Below are positions 25,708 to 34,676 of a DNA stretch of 64,000 nt, piece after piece. Below the pieces are notes generated by a model. The model ran no database searches. It was not told the DNA's origin and was given only the letters and a program-made list of their open reading frames with translations. How positions within the stretch are numbered: the first letter of the stretch is position 1; every line of letters begins with the position of its first letter. The position numbers and the translations under genes were made by a program. The DNA comes from Rummeliibacillus pycnus_A (GTDB taxonomy: Bacteria; Bacillota; Bacilli; Bacillales_A; Planococcaceae). The stretch is taken from the NCBI RefSeq assembly GCF_044359855.1, contig NZ_CP132291.1, positions 186,001 to 250,000 of the forward strand, given 5' to 3'.

Positions 25708-26180
25708 AAATAAACGTACATTAAATGGGCTATCGTTATTTACCCTATCTATTAGAACATTGTCTATGAAGCGGAAATGGCTACTCCTGGAAAATTCATT
25801 CGCATTTCCTTCGCTCGGTGTTATTTCAGAGAGGTGCATTCATAGTCATCGGGGAAAGCGAGGAGGGAACTGAAAAAGTAAAAATAGATGTATATTTATG
25901 AAAAAAATTAGTGTAGCTATCTTCGTTGAAGTGGAATTAGAGTGGAGAGTCCTCGAAAATGCATTCGCATTTTCTTCGTGCGATGTTCATTCAGTGAAGT
26001 TCATTCAATGTCCTGTTTGAAAACGAGCTAGACGAGACCCCACAGCAAAAATTCTTTTTGAGTTAAGCAAAAAGAATTTTCTGCGACGAAACTAGCGCAG
26101 CGATGCAGGAGCACAATGTTTCACTAGCGAGGAGGCTCGTCAGTTCGCCCACGGAAAGCGGAGCTAATTCCACTTCATTC
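25708..26180 (+). repeat. dispersed intergenic repeat, copy A (composite)
   Basis: This 470-base non-coding stretch holds two stretches related to each other and to copy B at 46625. Shared words include ATTAAATGG, TATTAGAACATT, TATGAAGCGGAA, AATGCATTCGCATTT, GCGATGCAGGAGCACAATGT and GAGGAGGCTC. It also has a perfect 13-bp inverted repeat at 26048-26060/26068-26080. GC content is higher than the flanks. No open frame with a start signal is present, and I see nothing else in 25509-26229. Confidence 0.75.
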
Positions 26181-26229
26181 ATTTTATTTATATTTATCCA
26201 ATAAATCTTAAATAAGGTTTAATAGCATG

Positions 26230-26280
26230 AAAAAAGAGGGGATAAGAAGTCAATTTCTGACATCTAATCTCCTCTTTTCA
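26230..26280 (-). terminator. terminator of the ABC-F gene
   Basis: On the minus strand GAAAAGAGGAGAT pairs with ATCCCCTCTTTT with small gaps, then a T run. Confidence 0.75.
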
Positions 26281-26305
26281 ATAGGAAACAAATAAATTAG
26301 ATCAA

Positions 26306-27910
26306 TTAGTCTAATTTATTTTGCTCTTTCCATTCTAGGAATTCATCATAAGTAAGTTGTTTATCTAAAATAGAACCATCTTCACGAATTTCAATTACGC
26401 GGTTTGCGATAGTTTGGATAAATTGATGGTCATGAGATGTGAAAAGCATTGCACCCTTAAAGTTAGTAAGACCTTCGTTTAATGCTTGAATAGATTCAAG
26501 GTCAAGGTGGTTGGTCGGCTCATCTAATAGTAATACATTTGAGTGAGATAGCATCATACGAGATAACATACAACGTACTTTTTCGCCCCCTGAAAGTACT
26601 TCAGGAGATTTCTTAACTTCTTCACCACTGAATAGCATTCGACCTAAGAAGCCACGTAGGAATGTTTCTGTCTCATCCTCTGGAGAGAATTGACGTAACC
26701 ATTCTACTAATGTTTTTTCAGAACCTTTGAAGAACTCATCGTTATCAAGAGGGAAGTAGCTTTGAGAAGTCGTTACACCCCATTTGTAAGAGCCTTCGAA
26801 ATCTTCATCTTCACCAGCAACAATTTTAAGGAATGCTGTCTTCGCAATAGGGTTACCAAGAAGAATGATTTTATCTTCCTTGTTCATTGTGAAGCGAATA
26901 TCTTTAAATTGTGATTCACCTTCGATTGATTTTGATAAACCATCAACACTTAAAACATCGTTACCGATTTCACGTTCAATTGAAAAGTTGATAAATGGAT
27001 ATTTACGACTTGAAGGTTTGATATCATCTAATTCGATTTTATCGAGCATTTTTTTACGAGATGTTGCTTGTTTTGATTTTGATGCGTTTGCAGAAAAACG
27101 AGCAACGAAAGCTTGTAATTCTTTAATTTTTTCTTCTTTTTTCTTGTTTTGGTCATTTAACATTCTTTGAGCTAATTGACTAGATTCATACCAGAAGTCG
27201 TAATTACCTACATAAATTTGAATTTTAGAGTAGTCAAGGTCCGCGATATGAGTACATACCTTGTTTAAGAAGTGACGGTCATGGGATACAACAATCACTG
27301 TGTTTTCAAAGTTAATAAGGAATTCTTCTAACCACTGGATTGCTTTTAAATCTAAGTGGTTGGTAGGTTCATCTAGTAATAGTACATCTGGTTTGCCGAA
27401 TAGGGCTTGAGAAAGTAAAACCTTTACTTTTTCAGAACCAGTAAGCTCAGCCATTTTCATGTAGTGCATTGATTCGGGAATTCCTAATCCTTGTAGCAAG
27501 ATCGCTGCATCAGACTCGGCTTCCCAACCATTCATATCAGCGAATTCGCCTTCAAGCTCTGCAGCGCGGATACCATCTTCGTCAGTGAAAGGGTCTTTCA
27601 TGTAGATGGCATTCTTTTCTTGCATCACGTCATATAATCGTTTGTGACCCATCATAACTGTTTCTAGAACAGAATATTCTTCGTATTCGAAGTGGTTTTG
27701 TTTTAAAACAGTAAGACGTTCACCAGGATTCATACTAACATGACCATCTTGGGGTTCGATTTCTCCAGATAAAATTTTCAAAAATGTAGATTTCCCCGCA
27801 CCATTAGCACCGATTAAACCGTAACAGTTACCAGGTGTAAATTTAATATTAACATCTTCAAATAGCTTACGGTCGCCATAGCGAAGACCTACGTTACTTA
27901 CTTGAATCAT
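26306..27910 (-). CDS. ykpA: ABC-F ATPase, YkpA/YbiT group
   Basis: A 534-residue cytoplasmic protein with two ABC domains and no membrane part. Domain 1 has Walker A GANGAGKS (about 34-41), signature LTGSEKVKVLL and Walker B LLLDEPTNHLDL. The linker (about 245-290) is rich in Lys and Gln, as in ABC-F translation factors. Domain 2 has LSGGEKVR and a second DEPTNHLDL, but its Walker A position reads GNPIAKTAF, not GxxGxGKS. As I recall, YkpA homologues share this change. ABC-F proteins act on the ribosome E site; this subgroup has no proven resistance role. AGGAGG precedes the ATG. Confidence 0.9.
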   Translation of the reverse strand: MIQVSNVGLRYGDRKLFEDVNIKFTPGNCYGLIGANGAGKSTFLKILSGEIEPQDGHVSMNPGERLTVLKQNHFEYEEYSVLETVMMGHKRLYDVMQEKNAIYMKDPFTDEDGIRAAELEGEFADMNGWEAESDAAILLQGLGIPESMHYMKMAELTGSEKVKVLLSQALFGKPDVLLLDEPTNHLDLKAIQWLEEFLINFENTVIVVSHDRHFLNKVCTHIADLDYSKIQIYVGNYDFWYESSQLAQRMLNDQNKKKEEKIKELQAFVARFSANASKSKQATSRKKMLDKIELDDIKPSSRKYPFINFSIEREIGNDVLSVDGLSKSIEGESQFKDIRFTMNKEDKIILLGNPIAKTAFLKIVAGEDEDFEGSYKWGVTTSQSYFPLDNDEFFKGSEKTLVEWLRQFSPEDETETFLRGFLGRMLFSGEEVKKSPEVLSGGEKVRCMLSRMMLSHSNVLLLDEPTNHLDLESIQALNEGLTNFKGAMLFTSHDHQFIQTIANRVIEIREDGSILDKQLTYDEFLEWKEQNKLD

Positions 27911-28120
27911 GTAAGTACCTCCTTTTTCACAATATTACTATTATATCATGGATAAGTGGAAAGCTCTATAACATTATGGTATCAAGAGATGTTTACTTCA
28001 AAAAAATTTTGAGATAAAAGATTGATCATACATCTTAATGCTGATTAATTTGTTTTGTATTTATAGAAAATTAATTAAAATTGTGTGGAAGGTGAGAAGT
28101 AGGGGATTAAAGCAAATATA

Positions 28121-28152
28121 AAAGCGAAGAGAATGGTATTCTCTTCGCTTAA
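28121..28152 (-). terminator. terminator of the CoA-transferase gene
   Basis: AAGCGAAGAGAAT and ATTCTCTTCGCTT form a perfect 13-bp stem with a three-base loop; T-rich on the minus side. Confidence 0.85.
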
Positions 28153-28163
28153 ATTAGAAATTA

Positions 28164-29669
28164 TTACTTTTTCATAGAACCAGTTTTTTCAAGTAGGTCA
28201 TACATTTCAAATGCACGGTTTAAAATGTGTGGAGTTTGTGCATTGCCTGTAGCTTCTACTGCAGCATTGTAGTATTCCCAAAGTTGTTCTTTAAAATCAG
28301 GGTGCGCACAGTTGTTAATGATTAATGGCACACGTTCTTTTGGTGCTAAACCACGAAGGTCAGCAACACCTTGTTCTGTAACGATAACATCAACATCATG
28401 TTCTGTATGGTCTACGTGAGGTACCATAGGAACGATTGAAGAAATTGAGCCGCCTTTAGCGTATGATTTAGTTACAAAGATACCTAATCGAGCGTTACGT
28501 GCGAAATCACCTGAACCACCGATACCATTCATCATTTTACTTCCTGAAACGTGAGTAGAGTTAACGTTTCCGTAAATATCTGCTTCAAGAGCTGTATTGA
28601 TTGAGATTAAACCCAAACGACGGATTACTTCAGGGTGGTTTGAAATTTCTTGTGGACGTAATACTAATTTATCCGCATACTGATCAAGATTTTCATATAC
28701 ACGTTTGCCTAATTCTTCTGATAGAGTAATCGAAGTTGCTGAGGCAAAATCAACTTTCCCAGCATCAATTAAGTTGAATACAGCGTCTTGTAGAACTTCT
28801 GAAAATACTTGTAAATGTTCAAATTCAGAATCAGCAAAGCCATCTAATACAGCGTTTGCAACTGAACCTACACCAGATTGAATAGGTGCTAAAGTTTTTG
28901 TTAAACGTCCAGCTTTAATCTCTGAACTGAAGAAGTCTAATAAGTAATTAGCCATTGTTTGTGTTTCTTCATCTGGTGGCACGATAAGAGAAGGTGCATC
29001 AGGTTCTTGAGAGATAACAATCGCTTTAATTTTTGAAGGATCAATTTTAATACCTTTTTCACCAATACGATCAGATGCATTTGTTAAAGGTATAGCTTGA
29101 CGTTCACCTTGTTTTTCTGGAACATAGATATCATGGATACCAATAAGAGATTCAGGATGTGAAATGTTTAATTCAATGATGATGTTTTCAGCGACATCAG
29201 CAATGATCGGGTTATTACCTACAGAAGTTGTTGGGATTAAATAACCATCAGCTGTGATTGCAGCAGCTTCAAGAATAGCGTATTTCATTGGTCCGAAGAT
29301 TTCTTGACGGAATTGTTCAGCACCATGAGATAAATGCATATCTGCAAATAGAATTTCACCATTGTTTATCAATGTACGAATTCCTTTATCACCTTGGAAT
29401 GGTCCACGTTTACGAATAACGCCAGCTTGTGCTAAGAATTGGTCAACTTCTGGACCTAGTGATGCGCCTGTGTACACATCAATTTTAAATTTCTCTGTTT
29501 TGGCGCGTTCAACTAGTGCCATAGGAACGACTTTCGCATCACCAGCACGAGTAAAACCACTCATACCTACTACATCACCATTAGAAATAAGTGCAGCTGC
29601 TTGGTCTGCTGATACTACTTTGTCTGCTAATTCTTTTAATCCAATACGACTTTCGATTGTTGCTTCCAT
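28164..29669 (-). CDS. acetyl-CoA hydrolase/transferase family protein
   Basis: A 501-residue cytoplasmic enzyme of the acetyl-CoA hydrolase/succinyl-CoA:acetate CoA-transferase family. Recognisable are the N-terminal ISNGDVVGMSGFTRAGD, the Gly-rich GVGSVANAVLDG, LQVFSEVLQDAVF with the likely catalytic Glu, and SGGSGDFARNA-like GGSGDFARNAR before GGSISSIVPMV. It would move CoA between acetate and succinate, or release acetate. ATG 29669 with GGGGG nine bases upstream gives the family length; a frame 30 codons longer has a hydrophobic unlikely N-terminus. It is monocistronic. Confidence 0.88.
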   Translation of the reverse strand: MEATIESRIGLKELADKVVSADQAAALISNGDVVGMSGFTRAGDAKVVPMALVERAKTEKFKIDVYTGASLGPEVDQFLAQAGVIRKRGPFQGDKGIRTLINNGEILFADMHLSHGAEQFRQEIFGPMKYAILEAAAITADGYLIPTTSVGNNPIIADVAENIIIELNISHPESLIGIHDIYVPEKQGERQAIPLTNASDRIGEKGIKIDPSKIKAIVISQEPDAPSLIVPPDEETQTMANYLLDFFSSEIKAGRLTKTLAPIQSGVGSVANAVLDGFADSEFEHLQVFSEVLQDAVFNLIDAGKVDFASATSITLSEELGKRVYENLDQYADKLVLRPQEISNHPEVIRRLGLISINTALEADIYGNVNSTHVSGSKMMNGIGGSGDFARNARLGIFVTKSYAKGGSISSIVPMVPHVDHTEHDVDVIVTEQGVADLRGLAPKERVPLIINNCAHPDFKEQLWEYYNAAVEATGNAQTPHILNRAFEMYDLLEKTGSMKK

Positions 29670-29924
29670 AAATAAATACCCCCTATAATGAAATGTTTCC
29701 TCAATCTCATCTAACAAATGAAACATGACGTTGTTCAATGTATATGAATTCAATTTCATGATAACTTTTATTTAAAAATAATAGGTAGAATGAGTTGAGA
29801 GCTTTTGAAACACTCTGAACATTAAATGTAATCGGTTTCTAACTATATTTATACATAAAATCACTAGAATAATCTACTATTTTCTATAAAATTTATAAAA
29901 AAATTTTTTTGAGGAGTAGGAATT

Positions 29925-30005
29925 ATGAAAAGGTCAATAGGGAATTTAGCGTTTTTTTATCAACAAAATTTATTGGATGAAGTAATTGAAAATAGATTTA
30001 ACTAA
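29925..30005 (+). CDS. possible small protein, 26 residues
   Basis: ATG at 29925 with GAGGAG about seven bases upstream opens a 26-codon frame: MKRSIGNLAFFYQQNLLDEV then IENRFN. A terminator follows five bases after the stop. Good ribosome binding site and compact layout argue for a real gene, but the size allows chance. No family recognised. The rest of 29670-29924 shows AT-rich sequence only. Confidence 0.45.
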   Translation: MKRSIGNLAFFYQQNLLDEVIENRFN

Positions 30006-30006
30006 C

Positions 30007-30040
30007 TAAAAAGCAGCCTCATTTAGATGGCTGCTTTAGT
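30007..30040. terminator. bidirectional terminator
   Basis: AAAGCAGCC (30010-30018) and GGCTGCTTT (30029-30037); the T run is best on the minus side, for the DHH gene. Confidence 0.8.
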
Positions 30041-30068
30041 ATATAAAATTTACATTTGGTGTAAATTA

Positions 30069-31139
30069 TTATTTATTTTTGCCTGCTTCAAGTACAGCAA
30101 GTAGAAATTCTGGACCTAGTTCAGATAAATCACAACCAGAGGCATTTGGATGTCCGCCACCATTATAAGCTTTCGCAATTTCAGATAAATTGACTGTATC
30201 ACCGATAGAGCGAAGAGAAACGCGGTTTTTTACAAGGCTTATGATAAATACAGCATCAATTTCTTCAGTGTATTTTTCTGCTAAATGGTTTCCTAATTCA
30301 CTATAGTAGGAATCGGTTTCAACTACACCGATATTGATTGGTGTCTCATGTCCTTTTAGTTGGAAGTTAGGGACAATTACCATTTGTTTTGCTTTTTTCT
30401 TTAACACTTTACGTAATTCATCTTTAGAAAATTCTAGGTAAGCAGTATCTTCGGGCGTAAACAATTGACCATTTAAAATATAATCCATTCGTGCATGGAT
30501 AAAATCATGTCTTCTTCTTGCATAGAAAATAGTGTTTAGATCAGTTGCTTCTTGAATAGAGAGCACATTCCAATCCCATGTGTCATATAAACGGATATCT
30601 TCCACTAGATGTGCTAAACGATCAAAGAACAATTCCTTTTCAATAACTGAATACTCAGTTGTTTTTTCGATATCTTCAATTTCTTCATCTGTTACGTGAA
30701 TAATAGGGGATACTTCATAGCCTGCATCTTTTAATTCTTTGAAGATTAATGTAGTAGCAGACATTTTAATATCATTTACTGTTGGAAGGACAGTAGCCCA
30801 AGTGTATTCATTTAGAGAAACAGCGGAAGCGTGGTGGTCAATTAAAACAACAAAACGCCCATCAGGTTTACGATTAACTTTTTCAATCATTTCGGCTGTT
30901 TCATCATTAACACTTAAATCAGTAATAATTAATAATTCATGATCATTTAACTCAGCTAAACGAGCTTGTACAGCTTCATCCACTTTACGTGTTTCAACAT
31001 AATAAGGTGAGTGAGTAATCCCATATGCACGTAAGACTATTGATGGGCCAACACCATCTAAATCAGTGTGTGTAATTAAATGGATATTCTCATAATTTTG
31101 TAACCTTTTTGGCAAATTTTTTAAATTCAAGTCTTTCAA
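30069..31139 (-). CDS. nrnB: DHH-family phosphoesterase, NrnB-like
   Basis: A 356-residue cytoplasmic phosphoesterase. The metal motifs are HTDLDGVGPSI at the N-terminus, ITDLSVNDE, LIDHHASAVS (DHH) and, in the DHHA1 part, SLRSIGD followed by GGGHPNASGC. Order and spacing match B. subtilis NrnB, an oligoribonuclease that removes short RNA fragments; ours is shorter by about 40 residues at the C-terminus. Related enzymes also degrade pGpG or pAp, so the substrate is inferred. The ribosome binding site is AAAGGCG. Monocistronic. Confidence 0.82.
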   Translation of the reverse strand: MKDLNLKNLPKRLQNYENIHLITHTDLDGVGPSIVLRAYGITHSPYYVETRKVDEAVQARLAELNDHELLIITDLSVNDETAEMIEKVNRKPDGRFVVLIDHHASAVSLNEYTWATVLPTVNDIKMSATTLIFKELKDAGYEVSPIIHVTDEEIEDIEKTTEYSVIEKELFFDRLAHLVEDIRLYDTWDWNVLSIQEATDLNTIFYARRRHDFIHARMDYILNGQLFTPEDTAYLEFSKDELRKVLKKKAKQMVIVPNFQLKGHETPINIGVVETDSYYSELGNHLAEKYTEEIDAVFIISLVKNRVSLRSIGDTVNLSEIAKAYNGGGHPNASGCDLSELGPEFLLAVLEAGKNK

Positions 31140-31226
31140 CGCCTTTCATTTCAAACATAGATATACATTATAACATTTTTTTGCTCGAAATAATCGTTGT
31201 GTTATGAAACAAAGTGTACTAAAGAT

Positions 31227-31269
31227 AAAAAGAAGTTAGTCAATAACTTGCTTTGACTAACTTCTTTTT
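31227..31269. terminator. terminator-like hairpin without an obvious gene
   Basis: AAAAAGAAGTTAGTCA pairs with TGACTAACTTCTTTTT, ideal on both strands. No gene lies immediately before it on either strand. Confidence 0.7.
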
Positions 31270-31350
31270 CATGTAATTTCATGGTAAGCCCCTTAAAGAC
31301 TCAACTAAGAGAAATGATGGAGAAACTGCCCGTAAAAGTCCGATTGGTTC

Positions 31351-31395
31351 AACTAACCATCAGTGGGGATGATGGAACCCCACTGATGGTTAGTT
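31351..31395. repeat. 18-bp perfect inverted repeat
   Basis: AACTAACCATCAGTGGGG and CCCCACTGATGGTTAGTT flank a nine-base loop. There is no T run on either side, so a terminator role is unlikely. Confidence 0.8.
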
Positions 31396-31409
31396 TCACT
31401 TTATATTAA

Positions 31410-31449
31410 GGGGTGTCAAACAGTTCTTAAGGCATATTTGACACGCCAC
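31410..31449 (-). terminator. likely terminator of the SH3 protein gene
   Basis: GTGTCAAA and TTTGACAC arms (with flanking G-C pairs) 13 bases after the stop codon; the T-rich tail is weak. Confidence 0.6.
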
Positions 31450-31455
31450 GAAGTA

Positions 31456-32292
31456 TTAATGGATTGCTGAAAGTTCATTTAAAGTCTTACCGTTATATGT
31501 TTGTTTGATCAAACCAACTTTGGGAGCATAGTATGAATAGTTTTTGCCTTTACCCTCTTTGACGACAACGACTTTATTGAATGTACCCGCTTTTGTTTTG
31601 ACCATTTTATTTGTATCAACTATTTTCAAAGTTTGACCATCAAGGCCTTTCCAAGAACTGTTTAGTTTTACAGGATATCTAACTGCTAAAGTTGCGATTC
31701 CAATATCTTTATATCCAGAGTAAAGGCCTTTTGAAGTTTCGTACTCCATTCTTCCGTTTGCATCAGGTTCAGAATTGAAATACCAAAAATCAGTTAACGT
31801 TTTATTTCCAGAATATAGCTTTTTGAATGTTGCTTTGGAATAAGATTTAAAGCCAGAGCCATTATTTTCTGGGGAATAATATGAATATGTTTTTTTCGTG
31901 TTCATTGCATAGTGATTTTTTTTATTAGCTTTTGCACTATATAAATATTTTGATTGGATATAACCGGTATCAAATTGTAAGGAAACCTTTGACCAGCCAT
32001 TGTTATAATTTTTTAAGACAACTACACCTTGGTCATTTTTTATAGAATCCATCACATTACTTTTTGTAGAAGCTTTTTCATATATTTTAATTGTTTTATT
32101 AGTACGAATTAATTTGAATGATTTAATAGATGCTGTTTTATATGTAGAAGTAGATTCACTTTGAGATGCTTTAGTAATATTTGTAACATTTGATGCAGCC
32201 GCTGATTCTGTTTGCAAAAGTAAAGAAGAAACTGTCCCAAAAGTTAGAGTAGCGATCAATGTCATCGAAATAATGGATTTGTTTTTCATCAT
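31456..32292 (-). CDS. secreted SH3-domain protein
   Basis: A 278-residue exported protein. The signal peptide (about 1-33) ends near SAAASN, an AxA-type cleavage site. A bacterial SH3 domain occupies about 62-120 (KTIKIYEKASTKSNVMDSIK, then GWSKVSLQFDTGYI). The C-terminal half, with tyrosine-rich segments and KTYSYYSPEN, then SYYAPKVGLIKQTY, resembles uncharacterised extracellular Bacillales domains. Without an enzymatic domain it probably binds the wall or another protein. AGGAGG lies upstream. It is monocistronic. Tandem ATGs at 32292 and 32289 are equivalent. Confidence 0.75.
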   Translation of the reverse strand: MMKNKSIISMTLIATLTFGTVSSLLLQTESAAASNVTNITKASQSESTSTYKTASIKSFKLIRTNKTIKIYEKASTKSNVMDSIKNDQGVVVLKNYNNGWSKVSLQFDTGYIQSKYLYSAKANKKNHYAMNTKKTYSYYSPENNGSGFKSYSKATFKKLYSGNKTLTDFWYFNSEPDANGRMEYETSKGLYSGYKDIGIATLAVRYPVKLNSSWKGLDGQTLKIVDTNKMVKTKAGTFNKVVVVKEGKGKNYSYYAPKVGLIKQTYNGKTLNELSAIH

Positions 32293-32502
32293 TAATTCCT
32301 CCTTAAATTAAATATATATTACAATTGTTACAAAAAGCAAGTATTAATTGTAATAATTGAAAAATGATTATTTAGAAGTATCCTTGTACACTACATTGCC
32401 TTAAATAGAGAAATATTAACTAAGTTTAAAGTATCAAATTAGGGATTTCATTCATTTTAAGTCATATTAATAGACTAGTAAGCATAGGGGGAGGAAATAA
32501 AG

Positions 32503-32528
32503 GAAGTCGTAGAAAATTCTACGACTGA
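32503..32528 (-). terminator. terminator of the EamA gene
   Basis: AGTCGTAGAA and TTCTACGACT with a two-base loop; the minus side continues TCCTTTATTT. Confidence 0.7.
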
Positions 32529-32548
32529 AAAAAGAAAGATGTTATATA

Positions 32549-33445
32549 TTAAAATGCTTCATTAATTTTACGGCTTGTCCAATATACTCCCACCACAACG
32601 AGAAGTCCTCCAATTACTTGTGAAGAGATTATTTTTTCACCGATGAAAATAACAGCGAAAATAGATGCAAACACTGGGATAAAGTTTAAGTATATACCTG
32701 CACGGTTGGCACCCAAACGAACTACACCTGTATTCCAAGCAATAAATGCTACAATAGAAGCTAATATACCTGTATAAAGAATGGCAAATATTGAAGTAAC
32801 TGACCAATGAATCAACATAGAAGTTGAGAATGATTCATGGATATAAAACGGTAGTAGCATGATTATTCCTATGGTAATCGAAACAAAAAATGTTGATTGT
32901 CCAGGAAGTTCTTTTGCATATTGCTTAACTAATAGTGAATAGATACTCCAAAGAATTACTGCAAAGATAACAATCAAGTCACCCTTATTAAATGTAAAAT
33001 GCTGCAATGTTTTAAGCGATCCATTTGAAATAATGGTCATTACACCAATAAAAGAAATAGCTGTACCAATCATTTGATTGCGGTTTAATTTTTCTTTAAG
33101 AAATATGAATGACAAGATGTAAATAATGACGGGTGTCAACATATTCATCAATGATGCATTAATAGAAGTAGTGTAGTGTAAAGCTATGTAAACAAGCGTA
33201 TTAAAGCTGGCTACTCCGGTAAAACCCAATATTAAAACAATTATCCAATGTTTCTTAATTTGTGACCAATCTCGTTTAAGTGCAGTAAACGTAATCGGAA
33301 GAAGCACGATTAACGCAACACACCATCTAAGAAATGCTAATGTAAATGGTGGTAAATCATTTGCGACAGCACGTCCAATAACGAAATTTCCACCCCATAA
33401 AATTGTTGCTAATAATAACAGCACAACTGGAGGAATATTATTCAT
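32549..33445 (-). CDS. EamA/DMT-family transporter (third)
   Basis: A 298-residue ten-helix transporter. The first half opens with ILWGGNFVIGRAVANDLPPF, a typical amino-acid-exporter-like (RhaT/YdcZ) beginning, and the second half ends AGIYLNFIPVFASIFAVIF, the DMT substrate-side motif. The substrate is unknown. AAGTGAGG lies upstream. Three DMT paralogues occur in this window (7182, 12805, 32549) but are not close to each other in sequence by eye. Confidence 0.87.
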   Translation of the reverse strand: MNNIPPVVLLLLATILWGGNFVIGRAVANDLPPFTLAFLRWCVALIVLLPITFTALKRDWSQIKKHWIIVLILGFTGVASFNTLVYIALHYTTSINASLMNMLTPVIIYILSFIFLKEKLNRNQMIGTAISFIGVMTIISNGSLKTLQHFTFNKGDLIVIFAVILWSIYSLLVKQYAKELPGQSTFFVSITIGIIMLLPFYIHESFSTSMLIHWSVTSIFAILYTGILASIVAFIAWNTGVVRLGANRAGIYLNFIPVFASIFAVIFIGEKIISSQVIGGLLVVVGVYWTSRKINEAF

Positions 33446-33567
33446 CGAAAGACCTCACTTTAATAAAATTAATATACGCGAACGTAGTTTCAACTAGAAA
33501 AGTATTTATGAAATTGATTCAAAAATGAAAAAGGAAATTGATGTTTTTTTTATTCAGATAATTTTTA

Positions 33568-34482
33568 TTAAATCCCTAAAAAATGCAACACAACAGGGAT
33601 ACTGAAAATACTGATAATCGTTGTGATAAATGTTGTAAATGATACTAAATCTGGTTCTGTATCAAATTGTAAGGCTAGCATTGTCGTATTTGCGGCTGCT
33701 GGCATTGCTGCTTGAATAATTAGAACGGATTTTATTAAATCACTTAAAGGCATAAACCACAAAATTGCGGTTGCAACAAGTGGAGATACAAGGATACGAA
33801 GAAAGCTAACGGATGTAACAAAACGGTATTTAACACGTGTTTTCTTAATGGAAGCGAGTTGCATACCTAATACAAGCATGACTACAGGAATAGAGGCATC
33901 AGCAACTAGATCAACGCCATTCATTACTGACTTTGAAATATTTACATGAAACAGTTGTAGCAAAATCCCGATTATACAAGCATATAAAACAGGCATTCTA
34001 AAAACGTTACGAAGTGCTTGTTTGACAGTAGCTTGTCCTTTTCCACCAATTGCTGCAAAGAAAATGCCAAGAGAATTCATTAATAATGAATGTAAAACCA
34101 TGATAATAACAGCTATATTAAATCCTGGAGAACCTAATGCGAACATTACAACAGGTGCACCATAATTTCCGCTATTCATAAAGACAGCACCAAGCATCAT
34201 AGCTGAAATTTCAGATCGTTCTGCTTTAAGAAAATTAGCCCAAATCCATGTGAGTATAAACAATACAATGACTAACAAAATTGCAAATATACATATGTAT
34301 AAATAATCCATTGTCAATGCAGTTGTATAAAATGTACGAAAAGCTAAAAAAGGCGACATTAAATACAACGATACGGTAGATATGGTTTTGATATCAAAAC
34401 CGATGATCTTTTGTCCGAAATAACCAATAAGGAAAACAATTAACACTGGTAAAATAATTAAAAATAAATCCACTGATTTCAC
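33568..34482 (-). CDS. AEC-family permease
   Basis: A 304-residue membrane protein with ten helices in two five-helix repeats. Recognisable are GAVFMNSGNYGAPVVMFALG in the first half and IQAAMPAAANTTMLALQFDT in the second, both standard auxin-efflux-carrier signatures in which the Asn residues line the substrate site. Bacterial members carry malate, malonate and similar acids. AGGTG lies upstream. Its 3' end runs into AT-rich sequence; no terminator is obvious. Confidence 0.85.
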   Translation of the reverse strand: MKSVDLFLIILPVLIVFLIGYFGQKIIGFDIKTISTVSLYLMSPFLAFRTFYTTALTMDYLYICIFAILLVIVLFILTWIWANFLKAERSEISAMMLGAVFMNSGNYGAPVVMFALGSPGFNIAVIIMVLHSLLMNSLGIFFAAIGGKGQATVKQALRNVFRMPVLYACIIGILLQLFHVNISKSVMNGVDLVADASIPVVMLVLGMQLASIKKTRVKYRFVTSVSFLRILVSPLVATAILWFMPLSDLIKSVLIIQAAMPAAANTTMLALQFDTEPDLVSFTTFITTIISIFSIPVVLHFLGI

Positions 34483-34592
34483 CTCTTATTAATTTTACGG
34501 CTCTTATTCTTTCGTTCTTCCAAATAATAGCAATAATTATTGTAAGAAAAATGTATAATTATTAGCCATTTTGAGAATTTTTATACTAGAAT

Positions 34593-34628
34593 TAAAAATA
34601 GGGGTACATAACAAAAAGATATGTACCC
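34593..34628 (-). terminator. msrA terminator
   Basis: GGGTACATA and TATGTACCC arms, then a minus-strand T run. Confidence 0.8.
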
Positions 34629-34676
34629 TGAGATGAATCCTATTTTAAACTAGAGCGTCTTTACATAAGAATGTGA

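Larger units (their letters stand above)
31140..31455. other. intergenic region with three hairpins
   Basis: It holds a terminator-like hairpin (31227-31269), a long perfect palindrome (31351-31395) and the terminator of the SH3 gene (31410-31449). No coding frame is supported. Confidence 0.6.
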
